A stretch of 33,650 nt of DNA, taken from JAGTJU01 sp038257535. Lineage in GTDB: Bacteria; Myxococcota_A; Polyangia; Fen-1088. This document shows positions 1 through 9,464 of this stretch, in pieces. Below the pieces are notes generated by a model that did no database searches, was not told the origin of the DNA, and saw only the letters and a program-made list of their open reading frames with translations. The stretch is from positions 1 through 33,650 of the forward strand of contig JBBSJE010000046.1 of assembly GCA_038257535.1 (NCBI GenBank), given 5' to 3'. The position numbers were made by a program, and so were the translations under genes. How positions within the stretch are numbered: the first letter of the stretch is position 1; each line of letters opens with the position of its first letter.

Positions 1-2628
1 CACGTTTTCCTCAAGAAGCTGCGGGCCCACATCGACGCCAATCACGACGGCAAGATGCTCCTGGCCGAGGCCAATCAATGGCCAGAAGACGCCGCGTCGT
101 ACTTCGGCGATGGCGACGAATGCCATATGAATTTTCACTTCCCGCTGATGCCGCGCATGTTTATGGCGGTTCAGATGGAAGACCGGTTTCCGATCGTCGA
201 CATCCTTCAGCAGACGCCGGCGATTCCTGCGAATTGCCAATGGGCCACGTTCTTGCGCAACCACGATGAGTTGACGTTGGAAATGGTCACCGACGAAGAC
301 CGCGACTATATGTACAAGGTCTACGCCGAAGATCCCACAGCGCGCATCAACCTTGGCATTCGACGCCGCTTGGCGCCGCTACTCAAATCGCGGCCGCAAA
401 TTGAATTGATGAACGCGCTTTTGTTCTCATTGCCTGGAACGCCGGTGCTCTATTACGGCGACGAGATAGGCATGGGCGACAACATCTATCTGGGCGACCG
501 AGATGGCGTTCGCACCCCCATGCAATGGAGCGCGGACCGCAACGCGGGGTTTTCTTCGGCCAACCCGCAGAAGTTGTTTCTGCCGGTGGTCACCGATCCC
601 GACTACAGTTACGAATCAGTCAACGTGCAATCGCAGCAGGCCAACCCATCCTCGCTTTTGTGGTGGACAAAACGGCTGATTGCTTTGCGCAAACAACACC
701 CCGCGCTGGGCTCGGGCAGCCTGGAATTCCTGCATCCCGACAACGCCAAGATGCTGGCGTTTGTGCGCGAATTGGGCGGTCAACGCATCTTGGTGGTGGC
801 GAACCTGTCGCGGCTTTATCAGTGGGCCGAACTGGATCTGCAGCGTTTCGCCGGGCTTGTGCCGGTGGAAATGGCGGGCCGGGTAAAGTTTCCGATCATC
901 GAAGACCGGCCCTACGTGGTTTCGCTACCGCCGTATGGATACCTTTGGTTCGATCTAGAGGCGCATGACATCGTCAGCGTCAGCGAGCAGGTAACGCCGG
1001 TGCTTTCGTTCACCGGCAATTGGCAAACCATTTTGGCCAAGGAATCGCGCCGGGCGTTTGACCGGGTGGTGGAAAACTACATCGTGGAACGCCGGTGGTT
1101 CCGCAGCAAGGGCCGCACGCGCACCAGCACCAACGTTACCGACATTGTGCCGCTGAAAGATTCTCCGCAGCACGCGCTTTTGGTTGTCACTGTGCGGTTT
1201 AGCGAGGGAGATCCCGAGACCTACGTGTTGCCCCTGGGCTTTCACAAAGGTGCCGAGGCGCATGATTTGACCGAACGATTCCCCCACGCCGTGGTGGCGC
1301 GGTTAACCAGCGACAAGGCTGATGACCATGCAAACGACGGCACTTTGTTCGACGGCATGGCCTGCGGAACCATCTTGGCGCCGCTGCTGCGGATATTCTC
1401 CCGCAATATGGGCCCCGCGGGCGAGGCTGGCGAGCTGACGCCTTGGAGCCAAAAAGCGCTCAAGGAGCTGCTGCGCGCACAACAGATGCCCGCCAAAGTG
1501 CCAGAATACGAGCAAACCAACTCCACCTTGGTGGTGGGCGAAAAGCTGCTGTTCAAGATGTATCGCCAGCTGGAACAAGGCACCAACCCAGAATCAGAAA
1601 TTGGGTTGTTTTTGGCCAAAAAGCCGGGCCGCTCACCCGCGCCCGCTGTGCTGGGCGCACTGTCGTATACGCCCAATCAGGGACAAGCGGCCAGCTTGGT
1701 GCTGATTCAAGAGTTTGTGCCCAACGAAGGGGTGGCTTGGGATCTCACGCTAACCCGCTTACAAGCTTACCTCGATCTGGTGGTGGCGCGGCCCGAAGCA
1801 GAGCCGCCGCACTTGCCCCCGCCAGGGCGCGTGGCGCAGAGCCGGCTGACGGCAGATCCGTTGATGCAGGAGCTGATGGGGCCTTATTTGTCCCAGATTC
1901 GCCTGCTGGGCCAACGCACAGCAGAGCTTCACCAGGCGCTTGTGGGCGGCAAAGATGATCCCGCTTTTGCGCCTGAGGGTTTTTCCACGCTTCACCAGCA
2001 ATCGATCTATCAGCGTGCCCACGTGATGTTGGCCCGCACTTTTGAAAGCTTACGCAAATCGCAACGCAAGCTTCCCGAAAGCACGCGCAATTTAACGAGT
2101 GGCTTGCTGGACCGAGAAGCCGAGATCGACAAGCGCTTGCGTCGCATTTCCCAGAAAAAACTGGAGATCTCGCGCATTCGCTGCCACGGCGATCTGCATT
2201 TGGGCCAGGTTCTATACACAGGCCAAGATTTTCTGATCATCGACTTTGAGGGAGAGCCCGCCCGACCACTCAATGAACGGCGCTACAAGCGGTCTCCCTT
2301 GCGCGATGTGATGGGCCTGATTCGTTCGTTCAACTATGCACGCGAATCGGACCTGCGTTCGGGACGCTATCGCGACGAAGACGTTCCAAGGTTGCGGCGT
2401 TGGGCGGCAGCCTGGGAAGAACAAGTGTGCGCCGCCGTGCTGGGCGCCTACCTACAGACCGCACAAAACTCTGTGTTCCTGCCTCACAACGACGAAGAAG
2501 TTGAGCGTTTGCTTGAATTCTTCGAGTTGGAGAAGGTGATTTACGAAGTTCGCTACGAAATGCAAAACCGACCCGAATGGCTAGACGTGCCTTTGGCGGG
2601 TTTGCAGGCCGTGCTTGATAGGGGATGA
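1..2628 (+). CDS. treS: Trehalose synthase-maltokinase fusion (5' end outside window)
   Basis: The frame is open from base 1, so the N-terminal part of the gene lies upstream; 875 codons plus stop are visible. The first third is the C-terminal half of a GH13 trehalose synthase, which interconverts trehalose and maltose. The general-acid Glu sits in the LLAEANQWPED block (about 58-90) and the catalytic Asp in RNHDELTLE (about 256-282). After a beta-sandwich region, from about base 1015, comes a maltokinase, which phosphorylates maltose to maltose-1-phosphate. Its kinase signatures are HGDLHLGQ (2185-2208) and IDFEGE (about 2239-2256). TreS-Mak fusions are a known arrangement and supply GlgE with its substrate. 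The stop overlaps the branching-enzyme start (ATGA), so the two are translationally coupled. An upstream glgE is expected but not visible. Confidence 0.95.
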   Translation, partial: HVFLKKLRAHIDANHDGKMLLAEANQWPEDAASYFGDGDECHMNFHFPLMPRMFMAVQMEDRFPIVDILQQTPAIPANCQWATFLRNHDELTLEMVTDEDRDYMYKVYAEDPTARINLGIRRRLAPLLKSRPQIELMNALLFSLPGTPVLYYGDEIGMGDNIYLGDRDGVRTPMQWSADRNAGFSSANPQKLFLPVVTDPDYSYESVNVQSQQANPSSLLWWTKRLIALRKQHPALGSGSLEFLHPDNAKMLAFVRELGGQRILVVANLSRLYQWAELDLQRFAGLVPVEMAGRVKFPIIEDRPYVVSLPPYGYLWFDLEAHDIVSVSEQVTPVLSFTGNWQTILAKESRRAFDRVVENYIVERRWFRSKGRTRTSTNVTDIVPLKDSPQHALLVVTVRFSEGDPETYVLPLGFHKGAEAHDLTERFPHAVVARLTSDKADDHANDGTLFDGMACGTILAPLLRIFSRNMGPAGEAGELTPWSQKALKELLRAQQMPAKVPEYEQTNSTLVVGEKLLFKMYRQLEQGTNPESEIGLFLAKKPGRSPAPAVLGALSYTPNQGQAASLVLIQEFVPNEGVAWDLTLTRLQAYLDLVVARPEAEPPHLPPPGRVAQSRLTADPLMQELMGPYLSQIRLLGQRTAELHQALVGGKDDPAFAPEGFSTLHQQSIYQRAHVMLARTFESLRKSQRKLPESTRNLTSGLLDREAEIDKRLRRISQKKLEISRIRCHGDLHLGQVLYTGQDFLIIDFEGEPARPLNERRYKRSPLRDVMGLIRSFNYARESDLRSGRYRDEDVPRLRRWAAAWEEQVCAAVLGAYLQTAQNSVFLPHNDEEVERLLEFFELEKVIYEVRYEMQNRPEWLDVPLAGLQAVLDRG

Positions 2629-4532
2629 CATTGATGAAGACCTCGGGGTTGGGGGAAATCGATTTACACTTGATGGGCGAGGGACGGCACCCTCGGCTTT
2701 ACGAAAAACTGGGCGCGCATCTGCATACCGAGGGCAGCACCAAAGGCGTGCGCTTCGCGGTGTGGGCGCCGAATGCCAAGCAAGTGGGGGTCATCGGAGC
2801 CTTCAACAACTGGACCGATCCCGTGTGGCTTAGCCGTTTGAACGACTCTGGCATTTGGGAGGGCTTCATTGCCGGCTTGAAGGCGGGAGATTGCTACAAA
2901 TACCGCATCGAATCGCAGCACGGAGGCTACCGAGTCGACAAGGCGGATCCGTATGCGTTTCAAAACGAAATCCCGCCGAAAACGGCCTCTGTGGTGACTG
3001 ACCGCGCGTACAATTGGTCGGATCAGGACTGGATGGCCACGCGCGGTGAACGAAACGCGCTTGCCGCCCCCATGTCAATTTACGAGGTTCACATCGGCTC
3101 GTGGATGCGAAGCCCCGACGAAGACAACCGTCCGTTTGGCTATAGAGAGCTGGCGCATAGACTGGTGCCGCACGTCCGCGACGCGGGGTTTACCCACGTT
3201 GAACTGCTGCCGGTGATGGAACACCCGTTCTATGGCTCCTGGGGGTATCAGGTGACCGGCTACTTCGCGCCTTCAAGCCGCTATGGCAGCCCGGCTGATC
3301 TGAAGTATTTGATCGATGAGTTTCATCGCAACGGCATTGGCGTGATTTTGGATTGGACGCCGGCGCATTTTCCCACCGACGAACACGGCCTGATGTACTT
3401 CGATGGCACGCATTTATACGAGCACGAAGATCCGCGCCAGGGCTTGCACGCCGAATGGGGCAGCGCGGTTTTCAATTACGGTCGCAACGAGGTGCGTAGC
3501 TTTCTGATCTCAAACGCCGTCTACTGGCTGGATCAATTTCACATCGACGGCCTGCGCGTGGACGCTGTGGCGTCGATGTTGTACTTGGACTACGCGCGCA
3601 AACAGGGCGAGTGGATTGCCAACCAATATGGCGGCAACGAAAACTTGGAAGCGATTGCGTTTTTGCGTCAGTGCAACGAATTTGTTTACCAGCAATTCCC
3701 AGACGTGCAGATGATCGCCGAAGAATCCACCGCGTGGCCCATGGTCACGCGACCGGTTTACGCGGGCGGCTTGGGCTACGGCCTAAAGTGGGATATGGGC
3801 TGGATGCACGACACGTTGCAATATTTCCAGCGCGACCCAGTGTTTCGAGGCCATCATCAACATGAGCTGACGTTTCGAGCCGTATACGGCAGCAACGAGA
3901 ACTTTGTGATGCCGCTGTCGCATGATGAAGTGGTGTACGGAAAGGGATCGCTCCTGACGAAGATGCCCGGCGACACTTGGCAAAAGTTCGCAAACTTGCG
4001 GCTGCTTTACGCGTACCAATGGAGCTTGCCGGGAAAGAAGCTTTTGTTCATGGGTGGTGAATTCGCGCAGTGGCGTGAGTGGAACCACGAAAGCAGCTTG
4101 GATTGGCATCTTCCCGAACAAGATCCCCGTCATAGCCAGATGCAACTTCTGGTGGGCGAGCTGAACCGATTGTACCGCAGCGAGCCGGCGTTGCATCAGG
4201 GCGACGTGCATGCAGCAGGCTTCGAGTGGGTGGACACCAACGACAGCGTCAACAGCGTGCTGACGTTTTTGCGCAAACCGATGGATTCAGGAAAGCCGGT
4301 TTTGGTGGTGCTGAACATGACGCCCATGCCACGGCACAACTACCGGGTGGGGGTGAATGTGGATGCCTACTGGGAAGAGATCCTTAACACCGACGCTGTG
4401 TCATTGGGTGGCAGCGGTTTGGGCAACGTGGGCGGCGCACAGGCCAACCCCGTTCCCGCGCATGGACGGCCGCTGTCGCTGAATTTGACACTCCCCCCGC
4501 TGGGCGCGCTGTTCTTGCGTCCGCAAAACTGA
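2625..4532 (+). CDS. glgB: 1,4-alpha-glucan branching enzyme GlgB
   Basis: This 635-residue GH13 enzyme makes alpha-1,6 branches in glycogen. An N-terminal CBM48/E-set domain is visible (FAVWAPNA then GAFNNW, about residues 45-66). It is followed by the catalytic barrel: region I DWTPAHFPTD, region II DGLRVDAVASM with the nucleophile Asp, region III EEST with the general-acid Glu, and region IV SHDEVVYGKGS. At about 635 residues it lacks the extra N1 domain of the E. coli-type enzyme, a common shorter form. ATG at 2625 overlaps the treS stop. A second ATG at 2634 is possible. With TreS-Mak it forms the polymerising and branching end of the trehalose-to-glycogen pathway in the cytoplasm. Confidence 0.96.
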   Translation: MTLMKTSGLGEIDLHLMGEGRHPRLYEKLGAHLHTEGSTKGVRFAVWAPNAKQVGVIGAFNNWTDPVWLSRLNDSGIWEGFIAGLKAGDCYKYRIESQHGGYRVDKADPYAFQNEIPPKTASVVTDRAYNWSDQDWMATRGERNALAAPMSIYEVHIGSWMRSPDEDNRPFGYRELAHRLVPHVRDAGFTHVELLPVMEHPFYGSWGYQVTGYFAPSSRYGSPADLKYLIDEFHRNGIGVILDWTPAHFPTDEHGLMYFDGTHLYEHEDPRQGLHAEWGSAVFNYGRNEVRSFLISNAVYWLDQFHIDGLRVDAVASMLYLDYARKQGEWIANQYGGNENLEAIAFLRQCNEFVYQQFPDVQMIAEESTAWPMVTRPVYAGGLGYGLKWDMGWMHDTLQYFQRDPVFRGHHQHELTFRAVYGSNENFVMPLSHDEVVYGKGSLLTKMPGDTWQKFANLRLLYAYQWSLPGKKLLFMGGEFAQWREWNHESSLDWHLPEQDPRHSQMQLLVGELNRLYRSEPALHQGDVHAAGFEWVDTNDSVNSVLTFLRKPMDSGKPVLVVLNMTPMPRHNYRVGVNVDAYWEEILNTDAVSLGGSGLGNVGGAQANPVPAHGRPLSLNLTLPPLGALFLRPQN

Positions 4533-4602
4533 CTCTCGATTACGTCTTTAGAGGGCGGAACGCCCGAGAGCTGGTCGTGCGGTCACGCATCGCACGACCA
4601 GA
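4533..4602. terminator. Hairpin pair between convergent glgB and DUF1552 gene
   Basis: A perfect 11-bp stem, CTGGTCGTGCG (4571-4581) with CGCACGACCAG (4591-4601), encloses a 9-base loop. Just before it, GGGCG/CGCCC (4553-4557 and 4561-4565) is nested inside CTCTCG/CGAGAG (4533-4538 and 4565-4570). The position between two converging genes fits a bidirectional terminator. No clear U-tract follows on either strand, so it may instead stop decay enzymes or act with Rho. Confidence 0.6.
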
Positions 4603-4611
4603 GGCCTAGGG

Positions 4612-5997
4612 TCAGCCGATGTTGTAGGCCCCGGTGCAGTACTTGGCCTCGCCGATCGTGGTCAGCTTCAGCCCCATGGCGTTGGCCATGCTCAACAACA
4701 GATTGTTGTGGAAGCCATTGGCTGCGTTGATCGTGCGTCCAGAACGAACGGCGCCTCCGGCCTTTCCGGCAAGCAGTGCGGGCATAAACTTGCTGCTGTG
4801 GGCCGAGGCATCACCCATCTCCGAGGTCACGAAGATTAGACAGTTGTCCAGCATCGAGCCATCACCTTCGGGGGTCTCCTTCAGGCGTTTGATCAGGACC
4901 GCAACCTGCGACATCAACCAAGTCTGCATTTTGTCGAGATTGGCGTCCGGCTCGTGCTGACACGCGTGGTGGCCCTTCGAGACGCCGATCCACGGGAATG
5001 GGAGCTCAATGCCCGTGTTCATCCACTGCAGGGTTGCCACGCGGCTAAGATCGCAGTTGATCGACTACTGATAGAGCAGCTCGTTCATGGCAGCGCCCAC
5101 CGCTGGCACGTCGGTGATGGCGAGGGCGCCAGGCAGTGAAGGCGCCTTGCAGCCGCTTCCCGCGACCGGTTCCGGACCGCCGCCACCCAAGTCCGGCCCG
5201 GTGGCGCCCCCTGCCGGCAGCGACTTTTCTAGTTCGCGAAGCGCGTTCAGGTGCTCATCCAAACGTTGCTTCTCCTGAGACCCAACGACATTCTTGATGG
5301 TGCCCACCTGCGCTTTGAGCAAATCGAGCACGCTTCGGCGCTGATTGGCAACCGCCTGTGCCTTGGCCATCGCGGCCGTGTCGGCGGGTGTAGATGGCGT
5401 TCCCGGTGCCGGCGCTGGAGCCATAGGCGCCCCACCGCCGAACAGCCGCGTGAACATCGTTTTCGGATCCTGAACGGGCGCCACCGGCACGCCGTTGGAA
5501 AAGGCAATCCTGTGCCGAGCGAGCGGATCGTCGCCCGAGGGAGGTTGATCCGTTTGAACAGCGAACTGCAAGGAAGCAAAGCGCGTCCGCGTGCCGATGG
5601 CCTTGGCGATCAGTTGGTCAACGGACACAAAACCAGGAGGAAACTTCGACGCGGGTAGATCTTCACTCACGCCTTCTCCGTTCCCGGTCAAGATGGTCTG
5701 TTCGCCACCGTGGCCCCAGCCCTCCGGAACGCAGGCATTATGCACGTTTTCAACCAGCAGGATGTCCGACGAATATGGTGCCAGCGGCGAAAGGTATTTC
5801 CCGAACTTGAAATTCGATGGATCTCTTACGCCCCCGGGGAAAGTCACAGCAATGAATCTCACGGGCGCGGCTTGCGCTTCGGCGAGTGTCGCGCGAAACA
5901 CCGGGGCGGCCAGAAAGCCCGCGGCCCCCAGTTGCTTAAGGAGGGTGCGGCGCTTTACAAGAGCTTTCGACATGGGCGCGTGGGTGTTGCTTTTCAT
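4612..5997 (-). pseudogene. DUF1552 protein interrupted by an in-frame TAG
   Basis: The reading frame is continuous from ATG 5997 to the stop at 4612 (461 codons) except for one TAG at 5067-5065 (codon 311). The N-terminus has a Tat-like signal (KRRTLLKQLG, then a hydrophobic stretch ending near LAEAQA). The part before TAG carries the DUF1552 N-terminal region. The part after TAG resumes at once with the conserved C-terminal block (CDLSRVATLQW, VTSEMGD, HSSKFMPALLAG, GGAVRSGR), so homology spans the stop with no frame change. The start overlaps the stop of the upstream DUF1592 gene (ATGA). DUF1552 proteins are exported, of unknown function, and usually paired with DUF1592. Possible causes are a recent nonsense mutation, a base-call error, or readthrough. 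If the stop is real, a 310-residue protein lacking the conserved C-terminus would be made. Confidence 0.85.
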
Positions 5998-7640
5998 GGA
6001 ACAAAGGTCCTGGTGAGAAAACTTTCGGTCTTGGTCATGGCGACAAGTAGCTCGCGGAGGTCCAGGCCGGCGGCTCCCAACTGTGCCTCCATCGTTTTCG
6101 CCACCTCCCGATCGCTTTCGATCTCTGGCCGCCCGAAAACCCAGCGTGCCGCCTGAATGCCCGCGCACAAGCGCACGGTGGCGCTGGACGACAGCTTGCC
6201 CGCCAGTTCCACGCCGCCGGTGTAGGGGCCGTCCACGTCGGATTCGCTCATCTGCCCGCGGGCGTCGATGGGGCGGCCGTTCTCCATGGTGCGGAAGCGC
6301 CCGATGGCGTCGTAGTTTTCCAAGCCGAAGCCGAGCGGATCGATGAGCGCGTGGCAACCGGCGCACGCGGGGTTTTCCGAGTGAGCGGCGAACCGCTCGC
6401 GGGTTGTCAGCTTCGGGTCGGGCGGAGGCAGCGCGATAACTTCGCCCATGGGCGGCGGAGGCAGTGGCTGGCACATGAGGCGCACGCGGATAAAGAGCCC
6501 GCGCGCAATCGGGAACGAGTCATACGCGTGCGCTTGCACAGACAACAGCGACGCGTGAGTGAGGATGCCGGCACGCTGCCGGTCGTTCAGGTTCGCCATC
6601 ACCAACTCGTCCCCTCCCGGATCGCTAAGGTCATAAACACGCGCGAGCGCGCTGTTGACGAAGCTAAATGGCGCCGAAAGCAATGTCTTGAGCGTGCCGT
6701 CTCCCTCCCACAGCACGGCGTCGATGAATCGATCGCTCTCCGCCGCCATCGCGCTCTTCAGCGCGTCGTCGAACATCGGGAACAGCGTGGCGTCTTTATT
6801 GATGCCCGTGACGCTGCCCACTGTCATCCACTGCGCCACGAACTTGCGCAGGGCGATCTTCGCCCGCGGCAACTCCAGCAACCGCCGCGCCTGCGCCTCG
6901 ATCTGCGCGGGTGTCTCTAGAGCGTTCGCGTCGGCCGCCGCCATGAGCTCTGCGTCCGGCATCGACAAAGTGAGAAGATACGACAGCTCGGAGGCGACCT
7001 CATGGGGCGTGAGCGTCCGCCGCGCGCCCGTGGCCCCGTACTCCAGACGATAAAGCAAGTGCGGCGACTGCAACATTGCCTCGGTTACCAGCTTGATGCC
7101 ATCGGCGTATGTCCCCGTCGTTCGCGCGAGGTCGAAGAGCGCCCGATAAGCCTTGGTGTCGGCGGACGTCAGCGGCCGCCGGTGCGCGCGCTTGCCGAAG
7201 GCGCTGATAAACTTGTCTGCGCAGGTCGACTCCATGCCTGTGGAAGCGCAGGGAGCCACTTGCGCAACGTTCGCCTCACCGGCGAGCCGCGCCGCCATTG
7301 TCGCGTACTGCGAGCCGAGCACCGACGAGATCGATGAGGGAAAGTTGTCGTATCCCAGGCCCGAGGGATCGGGCATGAGGGGATCGGAGGGCGGCGCTGG
7401 CAGCTTCAGCAGGTCCTGCAGCGTGTTGCGGTACTCGTCGTTGGTCAGCCGCCGCATCGCCGTTGGACCCGGATCGCCAGGCTGTATCCCTGGGAATGGC
7501 TCGGCGTTGTCACCACCCGGCTCCGGCGCCCCGGCCCCCTGTCCCCCCTCGGGGATGGCGCCTGTGCAACCGGCGCCAATGAGCATGAGGAGGCCTGTCA
7601 CAAGTGCGAGTCTTCCCGCGTCGAGCTCGAGCTGGCGCAT
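5994..7640 (-). CDS. DUF1592-family lipoprotein with CxxCH motif (copy 1)
   Basis: ATG 7640 is preferred because AAGGGA sits 5 bases upstream and the product begins with a lipoprotein signal (hydrophobic core, then GAGC, Cys25). The frame stays open further upstream, but that part looks non-coding. The 548-residue protein shows the usual multi-domain order of this family: DUF1587-like (RLTNDEYRNTLQDLL, about 64-78), DUF1595-like (FGKRAHRRPLTSAD, 148-161), DUF1592-like (TPHEVASELSYLL, 211-223), DUF1588-like (RAGILTHASLL to CAGCHALIDPLGFG, 356-439) and DUF1585-like at the C-terminus. CAGCH (426-430) has the form of a c-type haem site. The function is unknown; an envelope role is inferred from the lipobox. 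It is coupled to the DUF1552 gene by a 4-base overlap. Confidence 0.9.
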   Translation of the reverse strand: MRQLELDAGRLALVTGLLMLIGAGCTGAIPEGGQGAGAPEPGGDNAEPFPGIQPGDPGPTAMRRLTNDEYRNTLQDLLKLPAPPSDPLMPDPSGLGYDNFPSSISSVLGSQYATMAARLAGEANVAQVAPCASTGMESTCADKFISAFGKRAHRRPLTSADTKAYRALFDLARTTGTYADGIKLVTEAMLQSPHLLYRLEYGATGARRTLTPHEVASELSYLLTLSMPDAELMAAADANALETPAQIEAQARRLLELPRAKIALRKFVAQWMTVGSVTGINKDATLFPMFDDALKSAMAAESDRFIDAVLWEGDGTLKTLLSAPFSFVNSALARVYDLSDPGGDELVMANLNDRQRAGILTHASLLSVQAHAYDSFPIARGLFIRVRLMCQPLPPPPMGEVIALPPPDPKLTTRERFAAHSENPACAGCHALIDPLGFGLENYDAIGRFRTMENGRPIDARGQMSESDVDGPYTGGVELAGKLSSSATVRLCAGIQAARWVFGRPEIESDREVAKTMEAQLGAAGLDLRELLVAMTKTESFLTRTFVP

Positions 7641-7722
7641 GGTTATCCCTTGTACCCCCAGCCGCTCGAAACGATCATTGGGCTGGTCACGCTGTGGCAC
7701 GAAGCAGGCCCTGCGCCGCCAA

Positions 7723-8349
7723 TCAAGAATCGCGGTTGCCCAGCGGCTGTCCCGCCACAACAACGTTCGACAAAGCCACTTGGCCGTGTACGTCGGGGCG
7801 CTTGCGGTGGCCTTGGATGCGAAGTGAAGCATCGACCTGGCCCTGCACTGACTCAGCCACGTCCAGGGCAAAGGCACTCAACGTGTCGCTCTTGCTCCAA
7901 TCCGCTACAATTGGCGTTGCCATAGCTGCCAATTGATACAGCGGGTATTTGGATACAACGAGATGCAAATCAACGGGGCCCGCAATCTTCACGTGCCCCC
8001 ACGCTTCCACGGCGCCTTCGGGCAAATGCCTTAGCCGAAATCGCTGGACCTGCACGGCATTGAGGTCACCTATCTGAAGCGAGAGTGCCTTGGGCAGCGC
8101 AAATCGTTGCTGTTTTAGCGAGAGTTTTCCCGTGCCCGGAAAGGTCAAATCGAGCGCGATGGCATCAAGCGGCCCCTGGGCCGCCAACGTCATCTGTACG
8201 GTACCCGCGGCATCCTCGCAAGATCGCGACCACATCGCCGATCTCCCCCCTCCTTCCCGCGCGGCTTGATGACTGCACGCTTGCTGGCAGCCCTCGTGGT
8301 GCCACAGTCGCTCCACCGTTCGCGGATCCCAGTGGCACATGAACTGCAC
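7723..8349 (-). pseudogene. TamB/AsmA-like gene remnant
   Basis: From about 8205 down to the stop at 7723 the translated frame resembles the repetitive beta-helical part of TamB/DUF490 proteins, which help move lipids or outer-membrane proteins across the envelope. Examples are SLQIGDLNAVQVQRFRL, WGHVKIAGPVDLHLVV, and VQGQVDASLRIQG followed by PDVHGQVALSNV. Intact TamB proteins exceed 1000 residues; this is about 160 recognisable residues with neither the N-terminal anchor nor the conserved C-terminal domain. The frame upstream of 8205 looks random, and no SD-led start was seen. I read it as a decayed fragment. A small independent protein is a weaker alternative. Confidence 0.45.
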
Positions 8350-8393
8350 GCCATGGCATCAATCGGCAAGGGTGTCGGATCACTATCATCTTG

Positions 8394-8400
8394 AAGGAGG
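8394..8400 (+). promoter_or_regulatory. Strong ribosome binding site deciding the ATG 8406 start
   Basis: AAGGAGG lies 5 bases before ATG 8406 and is a near-perfect Shine-Dalgarno. It rules out the in-frame TTG at 8391, which the SD itself overlaps. Confidence 0.7.
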
Positions 8401-8405
8401 CTCAA

Positions 8406-9137
8406 ATGAAGAGAGTACTTGCAACAGCGTTCTCTGCGGCGGCGGCATTGTCGCTCGTTTCGGCTCCGGCTGTGGCGACCAAAAGTCCTTACTTGGGCGC
8501 CAACAACAGCTTGATCACCATCAACGGAAAAGTGAAATCGGTTTCTCCCCACGCGTTCACGCTCGATTATGGCGATGGCACCATCGTGGTCGAGATGGAC
8601 GACCGTCACTGGAATCCAGATGGATACAAGCTAGTGGAAGGCGACAAGGTGAGGGTCACGGGGATGATCGACGACGACGCCTTTGAGACGACGAAGATCG
8701 AGGCCGGAAGCGTCTACGTGGAGAGCCTTGGAACGCACTTCTTCGCGAACGCTTCGGACGAGGAAGATGCCAACGTCACGGTGGTAACTCCAGTCACGGT
8801 TTCTGCGACAGTCGTTCAAGGAAAGGTAACGGGGGTCAAGGGACGCGAGTTCACGGTGGATAGCGGCAAGCGAAGGCTCACCGTCGACACGTCATCAATG
8901 AGCTACAACCCGCTGGACGACGAGGGCTACCAAAGGATCGAAAAGGGCGACCGCGTCATCGTCGCTGGCCGCATGAACAGAGACTTCTGGGGCATGAAAG
9001 AGCTGAACGCTGACTCTGTCGCAAGCCTTGGAGCCAAGAAGAATTCTCAGAAGAACGCCAGCAATAAGAACAACAAGGCGACGGGAAATGGTTCACCCAG
9101 TGCCACGGGCAAGACCTCTGGCTCTGCGACCAAATAG
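8406..9137 (+). CDS. Secreted protein with two OB-fold (DUF5666-like) repeats
   Basis: This 243-residue protein has an N-terminal signal peptide (cleavage near AVA-TK, about residue 24). Two similar modules follow. Both have the pattern 'G.V..V....FT.D.G...V..D...(W/Y)NP...GY...E.GD.V.V.G..' (about residues 33-80 and 135-185), which is typical of small OB-fold DUF5666/BOF-type domains. The C-terminal tail of about 30 residues is low in complexity and rich in Asn, Lys, Ser, Gly and Thr. It probably acts in the periplasm or on the cell surface, but ligand and role are unknown. It stands alone between two gene remnants and is followed by a candidate terminator. Confidence 0.75.
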   Translation: MKRVLATAFSAAAALSLVSAPAVATKSPYLGANNSLITINGKVKSVSPHAFTLDYGDGTIVVEMDDRHWNPDGYKLVEGDKVRVTGMIDDDAFETTKIEAGSVYVESLGTHFFANASDEEDANVTVVTPVTVSATVVQGKVTGVKGREFTVDSGKRRLTVDTSSMSYNPLDDEGYQRIEKGDRVIVAGRMNRDFWGMKELNADSVASLGAKKNSQKNASNKNNKATGNGSPSATGKTSGSATK

Positions 9138-9139
9138 GT

Positions 9140-9188
9140 GCCGTGCATGCAATTCAGCGCCAAAGTGAAAAACTCGCACGGCCTTTTT
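9140..9188 (+). terminator. Candidate intrinsic terminator after the OB-fold gene
   Basis: GCCGTGC (9140-9146) pairs with GCACGGC (9176-9182) and is followed by a T run (9184-9188). The 29-base loop is long, so the call is tentative. Its position 2 bases after the stop codon fits. Confidence 0.45.
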
Positions 9189-9193
9189 GCTAA

Positions 9194-9445
9194 GTGTCGC
9201 TGGTTGCAGTTCGCGTGTATTTGTTGTTGGCAGCCATCCAACGTAGCGGCATCGAATCAACGCTGCATGTGCCACCAAGGTGGGCTCACCAAGTGAGCTG
9301 GGACGAACACAAAGTTCATGTGGGCATGAGCCGAGACGAGATCAAGAGCAGCCCCGAGTGGAATGGCCGAGACGCCATTAACCGGGATTACGAGCAACGG
9401 CTGCACGACCACTACCGCCGCCCCGGCCATTGGGCCGGCCTGTAG
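9194..9445 (+). pseudogene. C-terminal tail of a PRC-barrel domain protein
   Basis: From about 9298 the frame reads VSWDEHKVHVGMSRDEIKSS and then PEWN, a Tyr-Glu-Gln segment and HDHYRRPGHW. This is the pattern found at the end of PRC-barrel stress proteins: a final beta-strand, an acidic helix after 'SPEW', then 'RLHDHYGRPGYW'. The 5' part of the open frame (9194-9297, GTG start with no SD) does not continue the barrel and looks random. Intact family members are about twice as long, so this appears to be a gene left with only its last 45-50 codons. It could also be a very short gene, but no start signal supports that. Confidence 0.5.
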
Positions 9446-9464
9446 CCTAAGCAGGCGCCGGCCC
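9432..9464 (+). terminator. GC-rich hairpin at the end of the PRC-barrel remnant
   Basis: GGGCCGGC (9432-9439) pairs with GCCGGCCC (9457-9464), and CTG (9440-9442) pairs with CAG (9452-9454) across a 2-base bulge. The remnant's TAG lies in the loop. It resembles an old transcription stop, but no T run follows. Confidence 0.4.

Noticed and set aside
5065..5067. TAG read as pyrrolysine or another recoded residue
   Set aside because: All recognised genes use TAG as an ordinary stop too (for example batA and the response regulator), and no recoding gene or stem-loop was seen nearby.
7641..7877. Upstream extension of the DUF1592 copy 1 frame
   Set aside because: The added residues are not signal-like, while ATG 7640 has an SD and is followed directly by a lipoprotein signal. 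The extension also overlaps the TamB-like remnant.
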